A DNA stretch of 13,311 nucleotides from Globomyces pollinis-pini (GCA_025399215.1 MU621499.1:1-13311); one strand, 5' to 3'; shown: positions 1 through 9,354, counted from the first letter of the stretch. Translations and numbers: made by a program. Notes: generated by a model not told the origin, from the letters alone.

Positions 1-1442
<1,442 letters not shown>

Positions 1443-1661
1443 TTAATGACTTGCGGGGAAAGAAAAAAGTGTATTTTTTTTTTTTTCATTGGTATATTTT
1501 TTTTTAAAAAATACCTGATTAAAATGGTCCATCTCTGGACAGACCAGAATATTACCCACACCAAGTCTGCACATTATAGCGTATAATTGTTTGCCAGAAT
1601 GATTTAAATAAATCTATGAACTGTGACAGAATCAAATCAAAATAGGGTTGAGTATAATTTA
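1443..1661. promoter_or_regulatory. Presumed CTP synthase upstream region with homopolymer tracts
   Basis: This gap lies between the CTP synthase start and the stop of the next minus-strand gene. It holds 13 T at 1474-1486 and 9 T followed by 6 A at 1497-1511. Read on the minus strand these are poly(A) and poly(T) tracts 30-70 bases upstream of the start codon, the sort of nucleosome-excluding tract common in compact promoters. No clear TATA box was seen. The promoter role is inferred from position only. Confidence 0.35.
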
Positions 1662-1982
1662 TTATAATTGATTCCTTTCTAAAGTGTTCAAATAGTTCAT
1701 CAATTGACTGTTTGGCTCGTCAGGAATGGAATTTGTTGGCAAGTTGTCAGTGTCTCTTAATCTTTCTGTGGACTCTGTTCTAGTATTTGCCTTTGGGGTG
1801 ATGATTCTATTTAAGCTACTGGTTCTATTGGGGAATTGTTTCTCGGTGGACATCATTGTAACATTCTTCTCAATATCCAGTGATTTTTTGGGTTTGGTAC
1901 CACCACATCCATATAAGCATACAAAGACCAAAATGACAACTACCAATAAACCGATAATGTAAATTAGAAGAACTGGAATCAT
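1662..1982 (-). CDS. Small single-pass membrane protein, family unknown
   Basis: A 106-residue open frame starting MIPVLLIYIIG with one strongly hydrophobic segment (about residues 1-25), then CLYGCGG and a hydrophilic, Lys/Thr/Ser/Asn-rich tail. It could be a signal-anchor protein as drawn. More likely it is the C-terminal half of a type I membrane protein: just upstream (about 2030-2100) the minus strand has an open stretch reading SDTSCRFIVASWRIESET, which can be joined in frame through a 41-nt GT-AG intron at about 2000-2040 with a GTAATA donor. That stretch has no in-frame start ATG before the preceding gene ends, so the 5' end is unresolved. I do not recognise the family. It is the first of five same-strand membrane-protein genes. 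Confidence 0.6.
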   Translation of the reverse strand: MIPVLLIYIIGLLVVVILVFVCLYGCGGTKPKKSLDIEKNVTMMSTEKQFPNRTSSLNRIITPKANTRTESTERLRDTDNLPTNSIPDEPNSQLMNYLNTLERNQL

Positions 1983-2103
1983 TGAAGTTAGAAAATTATC
2001 TGAGTAATCAAGAGAGTACTGTACTTATGTACGTTATTACACGTCTCAGATTCAATACGCCATGAGGCAACAATGAAACGACATGATGTATCACTGGTAT
2101 ACT

Positions 2104-3003
2104 TTATACTGATTTATTATGTTCAATACTAACCATGAAAAACGCGGTTTCTGGTGAATTGGCTGGTACATGAGGGATTGATTGTGCTGTGGTTGGTGGA
2201 GAATTATGACCAGGATCACTATGTAATATGCTTTTGAGCATCAATCCGTACTTTAGATTGGTTTGAGCACGAAGGGTGATGACCAAAAGTGTTGTAATTC
2301 CATCAAAAAGGACAGGGAACCCTAAAGATATAAGGATTTTCAGTAGTATGTCAACTAGCATAAAGAACCATATCGTAAAATAAGATGCAAACATATCTTT
2401 TTTATGATCCAAAGAATCTGCATGGTTTCCGCATTGCTTGGTGTGATATTCAACATGTTGTAATAGTTTGATATCAGTGAATGTAGCGAACGATTCAGTC
2501 ACTACTACGACCGCCATAAACAAATATTTTGAGACTACAGTGTTGTAGTAGGAAGTAGTTAATGCCTTTTGTTCGTTTACTGTGTCAAAAAATGCCAAGT
2601 ATATAGGAATGAGTGTAATGAATGGAATCGCATATAATGTCCTACATAGTCGGTGAACCAGTTTTGAGTTTGATTTCAAGAACAGGGGATAAGTAGCAGC
2701 AAACCGAATAATGGAGTTGTGATTGATTACCATCTGTCCCCATTGACCACAAAGAAATGTAACAAATATTGTGACATTGGTAGCTACGAAACTGACTTTT
2801 GTTTGATTCAACCCATAAAAAAGCAGAGCACTGATAGTCCCCAAAAGACATAATCCATTAAGAAACTGTTGTCGTTGAACATCGTTGTTTATGTTGAGCG
2901 AAAAACCATATCTATAAAGGCATTGAATGGTGATGGCGATTGCAATTCCACAACATACTGAACCTCCCTGTAATGGAATAACATTCGCTATTGGTGTTGC
3001 CAT
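2104..3003 (-). CDS. Seven-transmembrane protein, family unknown
   Basis: A single-exon 299-residue protein with about seven hydrophobic helices: roughly residues 15-34, 47-66, 70-93, 118-138, 160-180, 207-229 and 230-247. A hydrophilic Ser/Pro tail of about 45 residues follows, placing that tail in the cytoplasm if the N-terminus is outside. There is no cleavable signal peptide. I see no DRY, NPxxY or GPS motif, so it cannot be assigned to a named GPCR class; layout alone fits a receptor-like or transporter-like integral membrane protein. The start ATG at 3003 is the first in the frame. A 25-nt GT-AG segment with a GTTAGT donor lies near the 3' end (2109-2133); removing it would swap the last residues and move the stop to 2091-2093. 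The next gene's putative upstream exon starts within tens of bases of this stop. Confidence 0.8.
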   Translation of the reverse strand: MATPIANVIPLQGGSVCCGIAIAITIQCLYRYGFSLNINNDVQRQQFLNGLCLLGTISALLFYGLNQTKVSFVATNVTIFVTFLCGQWGQMVINHNSIIRFAATYPLFLKSNSKLVHRLCRTLYAIPFITLIPIYLAFFDTVNEQKALTTSYYNTVVSKYLFMAVVVVTESFATFTDIKLLQHVEYHTKQCGNHADSLDHKKDMFASYFTIWFFMLVDILLKILISLGFPVLFDGITTLLVITLRAQTNLKYGLMLKSILHSDPGHNSPPTTAQSIPHVPANSPETAFFMVSIEHNKSV

Positions 3004-3281
3004 TATTTGGAAAACTTGGTTGCGCTTTAGGACCCAGTTTTATCGATGGCGTTAAAAAAGTGCACAGACAGCAGCACTCAGCTAACTAACACGCTTCAGT
3101 AGTCAAGGAATTCTAATCTTAGATGAAAGAAAGATTTTATTTTAATTCAAAAGACCATATTGTACAACCAATAGTTTGTATAAAAACATGAACCCAACTT
3201 ACGTACTATTGAATCCTGCAAACTCAATACAACTCAAAGATAAAGCAAATACAAACCAATGTATTTACTACACATGTCTTT
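3004..3281. other. Intergenic gap between 7TM and esterase genes
   Basis: About 280 bases holding the upstream region of the seven-TM gene and the downstream region of the SGNH esterase gene. No further open frame, RNA gene or repeat was seen. Confidence 0.5.
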
Positions 3282-4145
3282 CTATACGGATGAATGTTCC
3301 TGATCATCATCGAAAGGAAGTGCGGTATATCTTCGAGTCTTAATGTTGTATATATACGAACCAAATGCTAACAAAGAGATGAAAGCCAACAATGCCATTC
3401 CAAAATAAATTGGTAAGCTGTTATAATCCAAATTTTTCGAGTTTGGTAGAATACCACGAAACATATGGGCAATACCAACTGCCATAACAAAATGTCCAGC
3501 AGTAGTAAAGTGAACACCATCATAAAAAACGTCATCGGCGATATCTTGATTGTAATCGCCGTTCGGTGGCATAATCAAACTCCACGTATCCAATGTTGGG
3601 ACATTGTACTTTTCACCAGTTCTAATACATGCATCACGATATTTTTTGGTATTCAACAATGTCCTTGTTTTGTCCCTGGTTTCGTCAATTGGTGGCGGAG
3701 TTACTAGCATTACTTTAGCATATTTCATTGCCATCTCTACCATTTGATTAAGATTGTGTGTGTATTCTTGAACGGAGACTGTTCGACTGACATCATTAAG
3801 GAACGCATCATTAGTTCCCAAGAAAATAACCGTCAATAGTAGGGGATTTAAATGATCTACTCATAAGTAAAATTTAGTGCTGACCTTTTGAATGCTTATC
3901 AAGTGAAGGTTTAAGTAATGGAAGAGTCCAATTTGTTGTATATCCTCCACGTCCATTATCAATAAAGGAGATTTCTCCATCGTATATCTTTTGAAGAGCT
4001 GTAGCCCATCCATTTTGGAAAAATGCAATCTGAAGATCAACCAATAATTTACATTTACTTCAGTTAATGAATCTCCCAGTAAGATCACCTTTCCAGCATA
4101 AACAATATGTGATAGATATACCAACAGTAATAAATTTCTCAGCAT
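3282..4145 (-). CDS. SGNH/GDSL esterase, IAH1-like, secreted and C-terminally membrane-anchored
   Basis: A GDSL-family serine esterase nearest in motif layout to isoamyl-acetate-hydrolysing esterase (IAH1). Exons 4059-4145, 3885-4029 and 3282-3856, with introns of 29 and 28 nt, give 268 residues in frame. Family blocks appear in order: GDSLTE (nucleophile Ser26), NGRGGYTTNW (oxyanion Gly), GTND (residues 91-94) and DGVHF (catalytic Asp190 and His193). The start at 4145 gives a signal peptide MLRNLLLLVYLSHIVYAG; two in-frame upstream ATGs (4181 and 4241) would put hydrophilic sequence before it and are less likely. A transmembrane helix sits at about residues 225-247, followed by a basic then acidic cytoplasmic tail. 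The catalytic domain would therefore face outside the cell or the organelle lumen. IAH1 itself is usually soluble without these segments, so the natural substrate is open. Confidence 0.9.
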
Positions 4146-4553
4146 TGTATGTTGGAGAATAGGGAAGATTCTACTTAACATCAGGTTCCCACAGCCACCA
4201 ACATTGTTCCCAAGATCAATGTAATAATTCGCATGGAACAAAATGAAATAGTGGCCGATATTTAAGTTTTTTTGGATCGCTATAGTTAATCGATCAATAA
4301 CGCGATTACTTTGTGATTATAGAGTGAGAAACCATGGCCACATCGTCCCTATACAATAACGTGAATTCTTCATTTCAAGAGAAGTGAATGAAACCTTATA
4401 TTCAAGGATGATAATGAACGTTACTTAAGTCCCGGTCTCTAATTTAAGGGTAAACCATTATCTAAGAGAGTAAAATTTCAGTTATTAAGTATTTCATAGG
4501 CTATCGACAGTGTTTTATTAAACAAAATCTACAATAAAAAGACGGTTTCCGAT
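4146..4553. other. Intergenic region, no gene seen
   Basis: About 400 AT-rich bases between the esterase start and the stop of the next minus-strand gene. It should hold the esterase promoter. No convincing open frame, RNA gene or repeat was found on either strand. Confidence 0.5.
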
Positions 4554-5026
4554 CTAATGTAGATGGTTTTGGTTGGCATTACTCGGCAGCAATATTCGGT
4601 AATCTGGCGGAGACAGAGATTCTTGATACGAAGGCAAAGGGACATCAAGATTATCTGGTTTTGGAAAGGAAGTAGTAGAATGATCCACCAATACTCCATC
4701 CACTTCCTCAGACAAAACAACCTGAATTCCATACCATATTAGCCCAAATAATAGTAAGACCATGAACACCATAAAAACTCCAAAAGCAGCATAGCTATAT
4801 CTCTCTGGATTTGAAAATGGTGACGAGAATCTGTAAGATTGTGATTGGCGACTGTTAGTATTCAATGTAGATGAAGTGGAATTGGAACCAGCAACAATCA
4901 TAAATGGAGTGAAACAATCAATGTTAGAATTGAACTTGTTTGATCTAAGATAAGAGGCATGTGTCACCATCAACACAGTTTACCAAAGTTAGTTCTCTTG
5001 GCCTTAACCAAACCAAAGCAGACCAT
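4554..5026 (-). CDS. Single-pass membrane protein with LPxY/PPxY cytoplasmic tail
   Basis: The main exon, 4554-4944, encodes a Ser/Thr/Asn-rich presumed luminal segment, one transmembrane helix (AAFGVFMVFMVLLLFGLIWY) and a cytoplasmic tail with LPSY and PPDY motifs. PPxY and LPxY motifs bind WW domains of Nedd4/Rsp5 ubiquitin ligases, so an adaptor or ubiquitin-regulated receptor is plausible. The 5' part is less sure. The model uses exon 4977-5026 starting MVCFGLVKAK and a 32-nt intron (4945-4976) with a weak GTGTTG donor; it is in frame and gives 146 residues. A TATAAAA on the minus strand at 5061-5067 lies about 35 bases upstream of that ATG, which supports a start here. No signal peptide is seen in this model, so an upstream exon may be missing. 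I do not recognise the family. Confidence 0.6.
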
Positions 5027-5060
5027 TCGATCAAGGGCACTGGAAATCTCATGGTCGATC

Positions 5061-5067
5061 TTTTATA
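5061..5067 (-). promoter_or_regulatory. TATA-box-like element
   Basis: TATAAAA on the minus strand, about 35 bases before the proposed ATG at 5026 of the PPxY membrane-protein gene. It would place transcription start very close to that ATG. Function is inferred from motif and position only. Confidence 0.35.
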
Positions 5068-5212
5068 ACTGGAAAAGATTATTTGGGGATGCAGCCAAAT
5101 ACATCTACTAATTGTTATCATGCTAGTCATAGCGTTTACTGGACAAACCCACGTCGCCATGCACATCCAATATTACCAATAAATCACATGTATGCGTCTA
5201 TTCTAACATTTC

Positions 5213-5220
5213 TGACGTCA
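5213..5220. promoter_or_regulatory. Perfect CRE palindrome TGACGTCA
   Basis: The full 8-bp cAMP-response element, bound by CREB/ATF-type bZIP factors in fungi and animals. It lies in the gap 5027-5361, about 190 bases upstream of the PPxY membrane-protein gene. An exact 8-mer can occur by chance, but a GC-containing palindrome in AT-rich sequence at promoter distance is suggestive. The remainder of the gap shows no other feature I can support. Confidence 0.35.
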
Positions 5221-5361
5221 GAATTTATGGCAACTATGTTTAACATCGCTTTTGTATACTATGTACCAGCAATATAATTCGATTTTAATGGGAGCTTCAT
5301 CTCATAATGAATGGTAGTAATCACGAAATATTACAAAACAGGCTAGACAGTCTAATTTAAG

Positions 5362-6214
5362 CTATATTTTTTTGTTAGAAAACAAACTATTCCGTCTTAA
5401 CTCCACAACATCAAGATTTAAATGTTGTGGTTTTAATGAGAGCAAATCTACAGTTACATAAACACAAATATGAGATCCTTGAGGACAGTTAATCATTGGC
5501 TGCACTTTGATCTTGTTATCTTTAAAAGACAATAACATGTACACAATTTCTATACATTAATATACTGTTTGTTACCATCGTTAACCTTTATCCCCAAAAC
5601 AACAAGCCGGATTTTCAAAAATGTTTTCAGAACAGGTGGTGCATTTATGTATAGTTGATTTGCTCGATCAGTTAGGTATGGATAAGGTATAAACTGGTGG
5701 ATTCCCACTAAGCGAATCATATAGACAAGAAAAGCAATCACAATGGATACTTTAGGGAAATAATATGCTATAATACCCAAATGTGCAATCAGCATAAAAA
5801 CCAATAAAAATGACATTGAATTTCCTAAATGGCAAATAAAATACAAGACAATAGTTGATAAACTCAATGTTGAAACTCCGTCTGTAGTATGAGTTGCATC
5901 AATTTCTTCCCAATGTAATTGCACTATTTCATCATCCACTGTGGTAGCAAACAAAATATTTGGTAAAGTTGATTTCTGTTCCGATAATGCCGATTCCAAC
6001 TGAAAGGCGGTTTTCCGTACATCGTAATACCTAAAGTTTGTTACAATATATTTGAATACCAAAAGAACCCAAATCCTTCAAAACATAGAGAAATGTTTGA
6101 GTGAAAAGTATCAACAAACTTTGTCAATTCATAAACTATGCAGTCAATTTCATCCTAGGTTGTTAGTTCCTTGAATTTGATTACTTTCTGCCCTTCTGCT
6201 AGTAGTTCTAACAT
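5362..6214 (-). CDS. Three-transmembrane protein, family unknown
   Basis: Four exons, 6185-6214, 6060-6154, 5576-6030 and 5362-5549, joined by introns of 30, 29 and 26 nt, give 255 residues with matching phases. A hydrophilic N-terminal region carries Cys residues; three hydrophobic helices lie at about residues 97-112, 113-133 and 136-153; a C-terminal soluble part follows, with an MINCPQGSHICVYV segment and a basic end. I do not recognise the family. The start at 6214 (MLELLAEGQK) is the only in-frame ATG near the 5' end, but the same frame stays open upstream to about 6325 with protein-like sequence (SIVLKPHSYFSITSTTTFQ). A possible 25-nt intron lies at 6326-6350. The N-terminus may therefore be longer and begin in an exon I could not find. 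Confidence 0.7.
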
Positions 6215-6422
6215 TTGGAAAGTTGTGGTTGAAGTGATTGAAAAATAGGAATGTGGCTTCAAAACGATAGATCCCTGTACAAAGAATTTGAAAACGCTTA
6301 AGAATTGTTCAGAGAATGGAAATGACTTTTTAAAATAAAATTAGAAGTACAAATAAATTGTATTGAACTATTAAAATGTCACGTTTATACGCTTTTTGTC
6401 TATGGTTGGATCGATAAGTAAA

Positions 6423-7122
6423 TTAGTATCGATCTGAAGTAATAATCAGTTGACTTAAATCCACTTGGTCATAAACTGGGTCCCATAGGACTTTTTGATG
6501 ATAGTCCAAGATGAAGCGTTTAGGGACCATTGAATATCGCTTTTGACCAACATTGAGGTTGTGGTAAAGCATCTTTCGTGTTTTATCAGTGTGTTGATCG
6601 CTAATACCGTTTGTCCATAAAATGGAACTGAATTTTGATTTTCCGCGTTCTTGATTTTGATTTGGTTGGCTATCTTGCCATTGGTGACAAATAGACTGTA
6701 GGGTTTGAGGGATATGTGGTAAATTGAGTTTGAGAGACTTTCCAAATAAGCTTTCTTTAGAAATCGTTAATGTAACAAAGTCAAATAGCGCATTTCGTTC
6801 TTTAATTCGAAAGTAATGTATGTATAATCGTTTCCAATCCATTTTTTCCCTACAATATATCAGTATCTAACTGAGATGGATATTACTTGACTTTAGAACT
6901 TTCACTACCAAGTAAGCACAATGAGAACTATTACCTCAAATCAGTTATTAAGGACGCAGGTTCACTGTACCCATCTTTTAAACAGAGTCGCTTCCAAACT
7001 TCTTGTAAATTTGATAGATCGTACATAAGATGATTGACAAGTGATACCAAACGCAATGTTCGGCCATCTAATCTAGCCAAAATTTCAATCCAAATTTCAT
7101 TTGGTAACTTTGGAATTTCCAT
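6423..7122 (-). CDS. F-box protein
   Basis: Two exons, 6935-7122 and 6423-6849, separated by an 85-nt intron, encode 204 residues. Residues about 5-47 form an F-box: LPNEIWIEILARLDGRTLRL, then VSLVNHLMYDLSNLQEVWKR with the usual spacing of Leu/Pro, Ile/Leu and Trp positions. F-box domains bind SKP1 and bring substrates to SCF (cullin-1) ubiquitin ligases. Just after the splice the sequence reads KMDWKRLYIHYFR, the W-K-x-L-Y stretch that often follows an F-box in fungal proteins. The rest has no repeat (WD40, LRR or Kelch) that I can see, so the substrate side is unknown. The ATG at 7122 starts four codons before the F-box. The intron is long for this window and could hide more complex splicing. 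Confidence 0.85.
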
Positions 7123-7964
7123 TATTGATCGTTATTTAATGTTTAATTTTTTATTCAAAAATATTCACTCGTTTGATTCTTAAACAAATGGAGTGGATAT
7201 CATCTAAAAACAATGTGTCAGGCAACAAAACGCCATAAGTTATCAGATAGAGTAATTATTTAGTGCAAAAACAATAAATCATTTTGAGAACAAGAGGAAT
7301 TCTCACTAAAAGGAAGTGTACAAGTTCCACGCGATTTTTCATATTACCAACAATTATAGTAAACGAGCACAATCAAGTAATTTAAATAAGTATATATTAC
7401 AAAAGCATTCATGTCTGGTAATATAGACTGACCAAGAAAACTGGTGGGAAAAAAAGTTGCTCTGTACTGATTATGAGTACAATCATCTACTTTGTGTGAC
7501 TTTTATCATATATATTTACCGACTGGCACTTCAACAATCTTTATTGTTATTTGCACCATAATTGACATTGACTTTATTTTTAGGCGATATATATAGTCGT
7601 AATTTGCTATTCTAAGTTTCCGTTTGTGGCATTGACTAAAGAGTGTACATCTCAGGTATTCTGTTTTCTTTCATGATAGGTATTTTAGCATTTTATGCTT
7701 TGGAAATTCTTCCTTGATTTCTAGTTAACCCTTACTTTAAACCACTTTAATGTCCAAATCATAAAAATTGGGTATAGTTTTCCTCATCTGCTGGATATAC
7801 GATCAGATAAGGCAGTTTTCTGTTAAATTTAGGGATTCTGGTTATATAATGAATGCAAATGGGATAATAGATTCTTTAATCAGATTTAAAAACTCCTAAA
7901 ACTAAAATTCACACTTTCGACATAACAGGACAGTATGGTATTTGTCCTCTTTGAATTCTAAAAA
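7123..7964. other. Long intergenic region, no gene seen
   Basis: About 840 AT-rich bases upstream of the F-box gene. All six frames are closed at short intervals. It contains alternating AT stretches (around 7507-7516 and 7588-7596) but no repeat, tRNA or structured RNA that I could recognise. It should hold the F-box gene promoter. Confidence 0.5.
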
Positions 7965-8517
7965 TCAGTTACTGAAGTTTGATGCTTGACGGGTGAATAT
8001 ACATAAATTGGAAAAGTAGGAAACTTCCGAAATCAACTCTAAAACTTTACGCAGATCCAGAAACGTGGAATTAACGATCAATAAATCCTCTTCCTGATCC
8101 ATTTTAAGAATTATCCAACAGGAATCTGGTTCACTATAAGGGCTGTTGTTTCTCCTGTTGTAAACCATCAAACATTTACAACGTATGCCCTTGCAAAAAA
8201 CATCTTGATGATGCATTTGGATCTATCAAAGATAGGTGTAGCGAATTTACAAAACAACGAAGGTTTTAATGCTTTGGTAACATCGCGTTCGAATTCCCAA
8301 AATACCTGGAAACAAAGGAACAAAAACTTTATACCGCTGTTGATAAGAACCATATCTGCTCGGCCAGTCATACACTTCAATCAAGTTAAAGAAAAATAAA
8401 GCTGGGAACAAAACGCTAAAACAAAGAAAATTAGATACACAACCCTAAGTTACTTTTCGCAAAGGACGGCTTGAAATGATATGAAGTCCAAAGCGGCATC
8501 GGATTTTGTACCACCAT
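7965..8517 (-). CDS. Uncertain spliced gene, family unknown
   Basis: A tentative three-exon model: 8441-8517, 8256-8415 and 7965-8222, with introns of 25 nt (8416-8440) and 33 nt (8223-8255), giving 164 residues in frame. The start MVVQNPMPLWTSYHF is followed by a middle part reading FFFNLIEVYDWPSRYGSYQQ and a C-terminal exon including GIRCKCLMVYNRRNNSP and DLRKVLELISEVSYF. I do not recognise it. The evidence is only the joined open frames and introns of the size normal here. Several frames are open in this stretch, and a competing exon (MTGRADMVLINS) can be spliced to the same downstream frame through a 29-nt GT-AG unit at about 8306-8334. It could also be a decayed gene. Its 5' end lies about 50 bases from the tRNA-bearing inverted repeat. 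Confidence 0.35.
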
Positions 8518-8620
8518 TCCCACAACTATTCAAATATCGGTTGACTCTAAGCGTTTCAATGGGCAAAGTATTTCACTTATGTCATTCCTTCAGAAGCAGA
8601 AACTGGAAAAAAAATCCCAA

Positions 8621-8692
8621 GGTTTCTTAGTGAAGTGGTTATCACGACAGACTCTGAATCTGTAGTCTCGAGTTCGAATCTCGGAGAGACCT
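8621..8692 (+). tRNA. tRNA-Gln (anticodon CUG)
   Basis: A full 72-base cloverleaf. The acceptor stem GGTTTCT pairs with AGAGACC with one G-T pair; the D arm is GTGA...TCAC; the anticodon stem ACAGA/TCTGT encloses the loop CTCTGAA with anticodon CTG; the T stem TCGAG/CTCGG encloses TTCGAAT. The discriminator is T, as is usual for eukaryotic tRNA-Gln. The CCA end is not encoded. Internal Pol III promoter elements are intact: A box TAGTGAAGTGG and B box GAGTTCGAATC. It reads CAG codons. An identical gene lies in mirror image at 9361-9432. Confidence 0.95.
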
Positions 8693-8698
8693 GTTTCA

Positions 8699-8704
8699 TT
8701 TTTT
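8699..8704 (+). terminator. Pol III T-tract terminator of the left tRNA-Gln
   Basis: Six T residues start seven bases after the tRNA's discriminator base, which is the usual RNA polymerase III stop signal and position. Confidence 0.8.
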
Positions 8705-8789
8705 CGATTTTCTATCAGACAAACTTTGGCTCGAATCTCATACCTTTTCTTTTAATTCTTGAAATGAAGAGTTGATATGATAATAGACG

Positions 8790-8873
8790 CTTAACTGAAG
8801 ACAATGAAAAAACTGGAACTACAGTACCAGACAAGTAGTGCAGATCCAGTTTTTCACATTGTCTTGAATTAAG
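8790..8873. repeat. Imperfect inverted repeat (hairpin) in the spacer
   Basis: An imperfect stem of about 28-30 bases. The arm at 8790-8817 containing GACAATGAAAAAACTGGA pairs with 8845-8873, whose reverse complement contains GACAATGTGAAAAACTGGA; there is a small bulge and a few mismatches towards the base. The loop is about 27 bases. It lies between the two tRNA-bearing arms. Confidence 0.75.
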
Positions 8874-9020
8874 TCTGGCATGCCATCTTTCCGTTTGAGT
8901 ATTGCAACTGAAGATACACATGAACGGTCTTGGACCTGCAACTCTTCTGTCAATTCCCATTAACCATTGCAACGGCAGGGATTTTTCATATTTAAACGGA
9001 GTTGCTGGATCGTTTCAATG

Positions 9021-9101
9021 TCATCATTCTCCAGGTTAATATCACCAGATATAGTTGCTGATAGTTGCTGAAGATGGTGATATTAACCTGGAGAATGATG
9101 A
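9021..9101. repeat. Perfect 27-bp inverted repeat (hairpin) with repeated loop
   Basis: Arms 9021-9047 and 9075-9101 are exact reverse complements over 27 bases, containing CTCCAGGTTAATATCACC and its complement. The pairing extends outward with a three-base gap (TGTCA on both sides). The 27-base loop contains ATAGTTGCTG twice in tandem (9051-9060 and 9061-9070). It would form a stable RNA hairpin or DNA cruciform. No coding function is visible. Confidence 0.9.
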
Positions 9102-9348
9102 AATGACACTGGATGTTACTGGAGATAATAACTGTCTATTTTAATCAGTTGTCCCATCGGTATCTTCATGTAGTTTATCTTTAAAAGTAGCTCTGAGTAC
9201 AATTGTTGTATTATGTTTGAAATAATAATTTGTAATTGTTCATTCTAATAACACATTTGATCATATATGTAAGATTCTAGAAACAGATAGTTAGGAAATT
9301 TCAAGAATTAAAAGAAATTCGAGCCAAAGTTTGTCTGATAGAAAATCG

Positions 9349-9354
9349 AAAAAA
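9349..9354 (-). terminator. Pol III T-tract terminator of the right tRNA-Gln
   Basis: Six A on the plus strand, i.e. six T downstream of the minus-strand tRNA-Gln, in the same position as in the left copy. Confidence 0.8.

Larger units (their letters stand above)
8569..8765 (+). repeat. Left arm of tRNA-bearing inverted repeat
   Basis: Nearly identical to the reverse complement of 9297-9484. Starting at TATTTCACTTATG it includes a purine-rich stretch, the tRNA-Gln gene, its T-tract and about 65 further bases ending TTAATTCTTGAAAT. Differences from the other arm are few: two bases just before the tRNA (ATCCCAA against ATTGCAA) and an indel of about nine bases around 8734-8743 (TCTCATACC present here). 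There is no target-site duplication outside the arms. Confidence 0.9.

Noticed and set aside
1726..1962. Plus-strand open frame opposite the small membrane protein
   Set aside because: It mirrors the hydrophobic minus-strand frame and has no independent support.
2104..3003. Fusion of the seven-TM protein with the downstream single-pass protein into one spliced gene
   Set aside because: No donor in the correct phase near the 3' end of the seven-TM frame would reach the downstream frame.
3465..3707. Plus-strand open frame opposite the SGNH esterase
   Set aside because: The minus strand encodes conserved catalytic blocks in this interval.
4945..5166. Minus-strand frame starting MCMATWVCPVNAM as the N-terminal exon of the PPxY protein
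   Set aside because: No GT-AG junction I tried joined it in phase to the downstream exon, and it lacks a clear signal peptide.
5083..5277. Plus-strand open frame in the gap upstream of the PPxY gene
   Set aside because: Short, no motif, and it overlaps presumed promoter sequence; likely chance.
6850..6934. A hidden 13-nt exon inside the 85-nt F-box gene intron
   Set aside because: Inserting it shifts the frame of the downstream exon, while removing the whole 85 nt keeps the frame.
8205..8399. Plus-strand 64-residue frame
   Set aside because: It lies opposite the tentative minus-strand gene and has no recognisable features or splice continuation.
8715..8972. Minus-strand 85-residue frame in the inverted-repeat spacer
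   Set aside because: It spans an inverted-repeat arm and a hairpin, so its openness probably reflects the repeat structure; no family resemblance.
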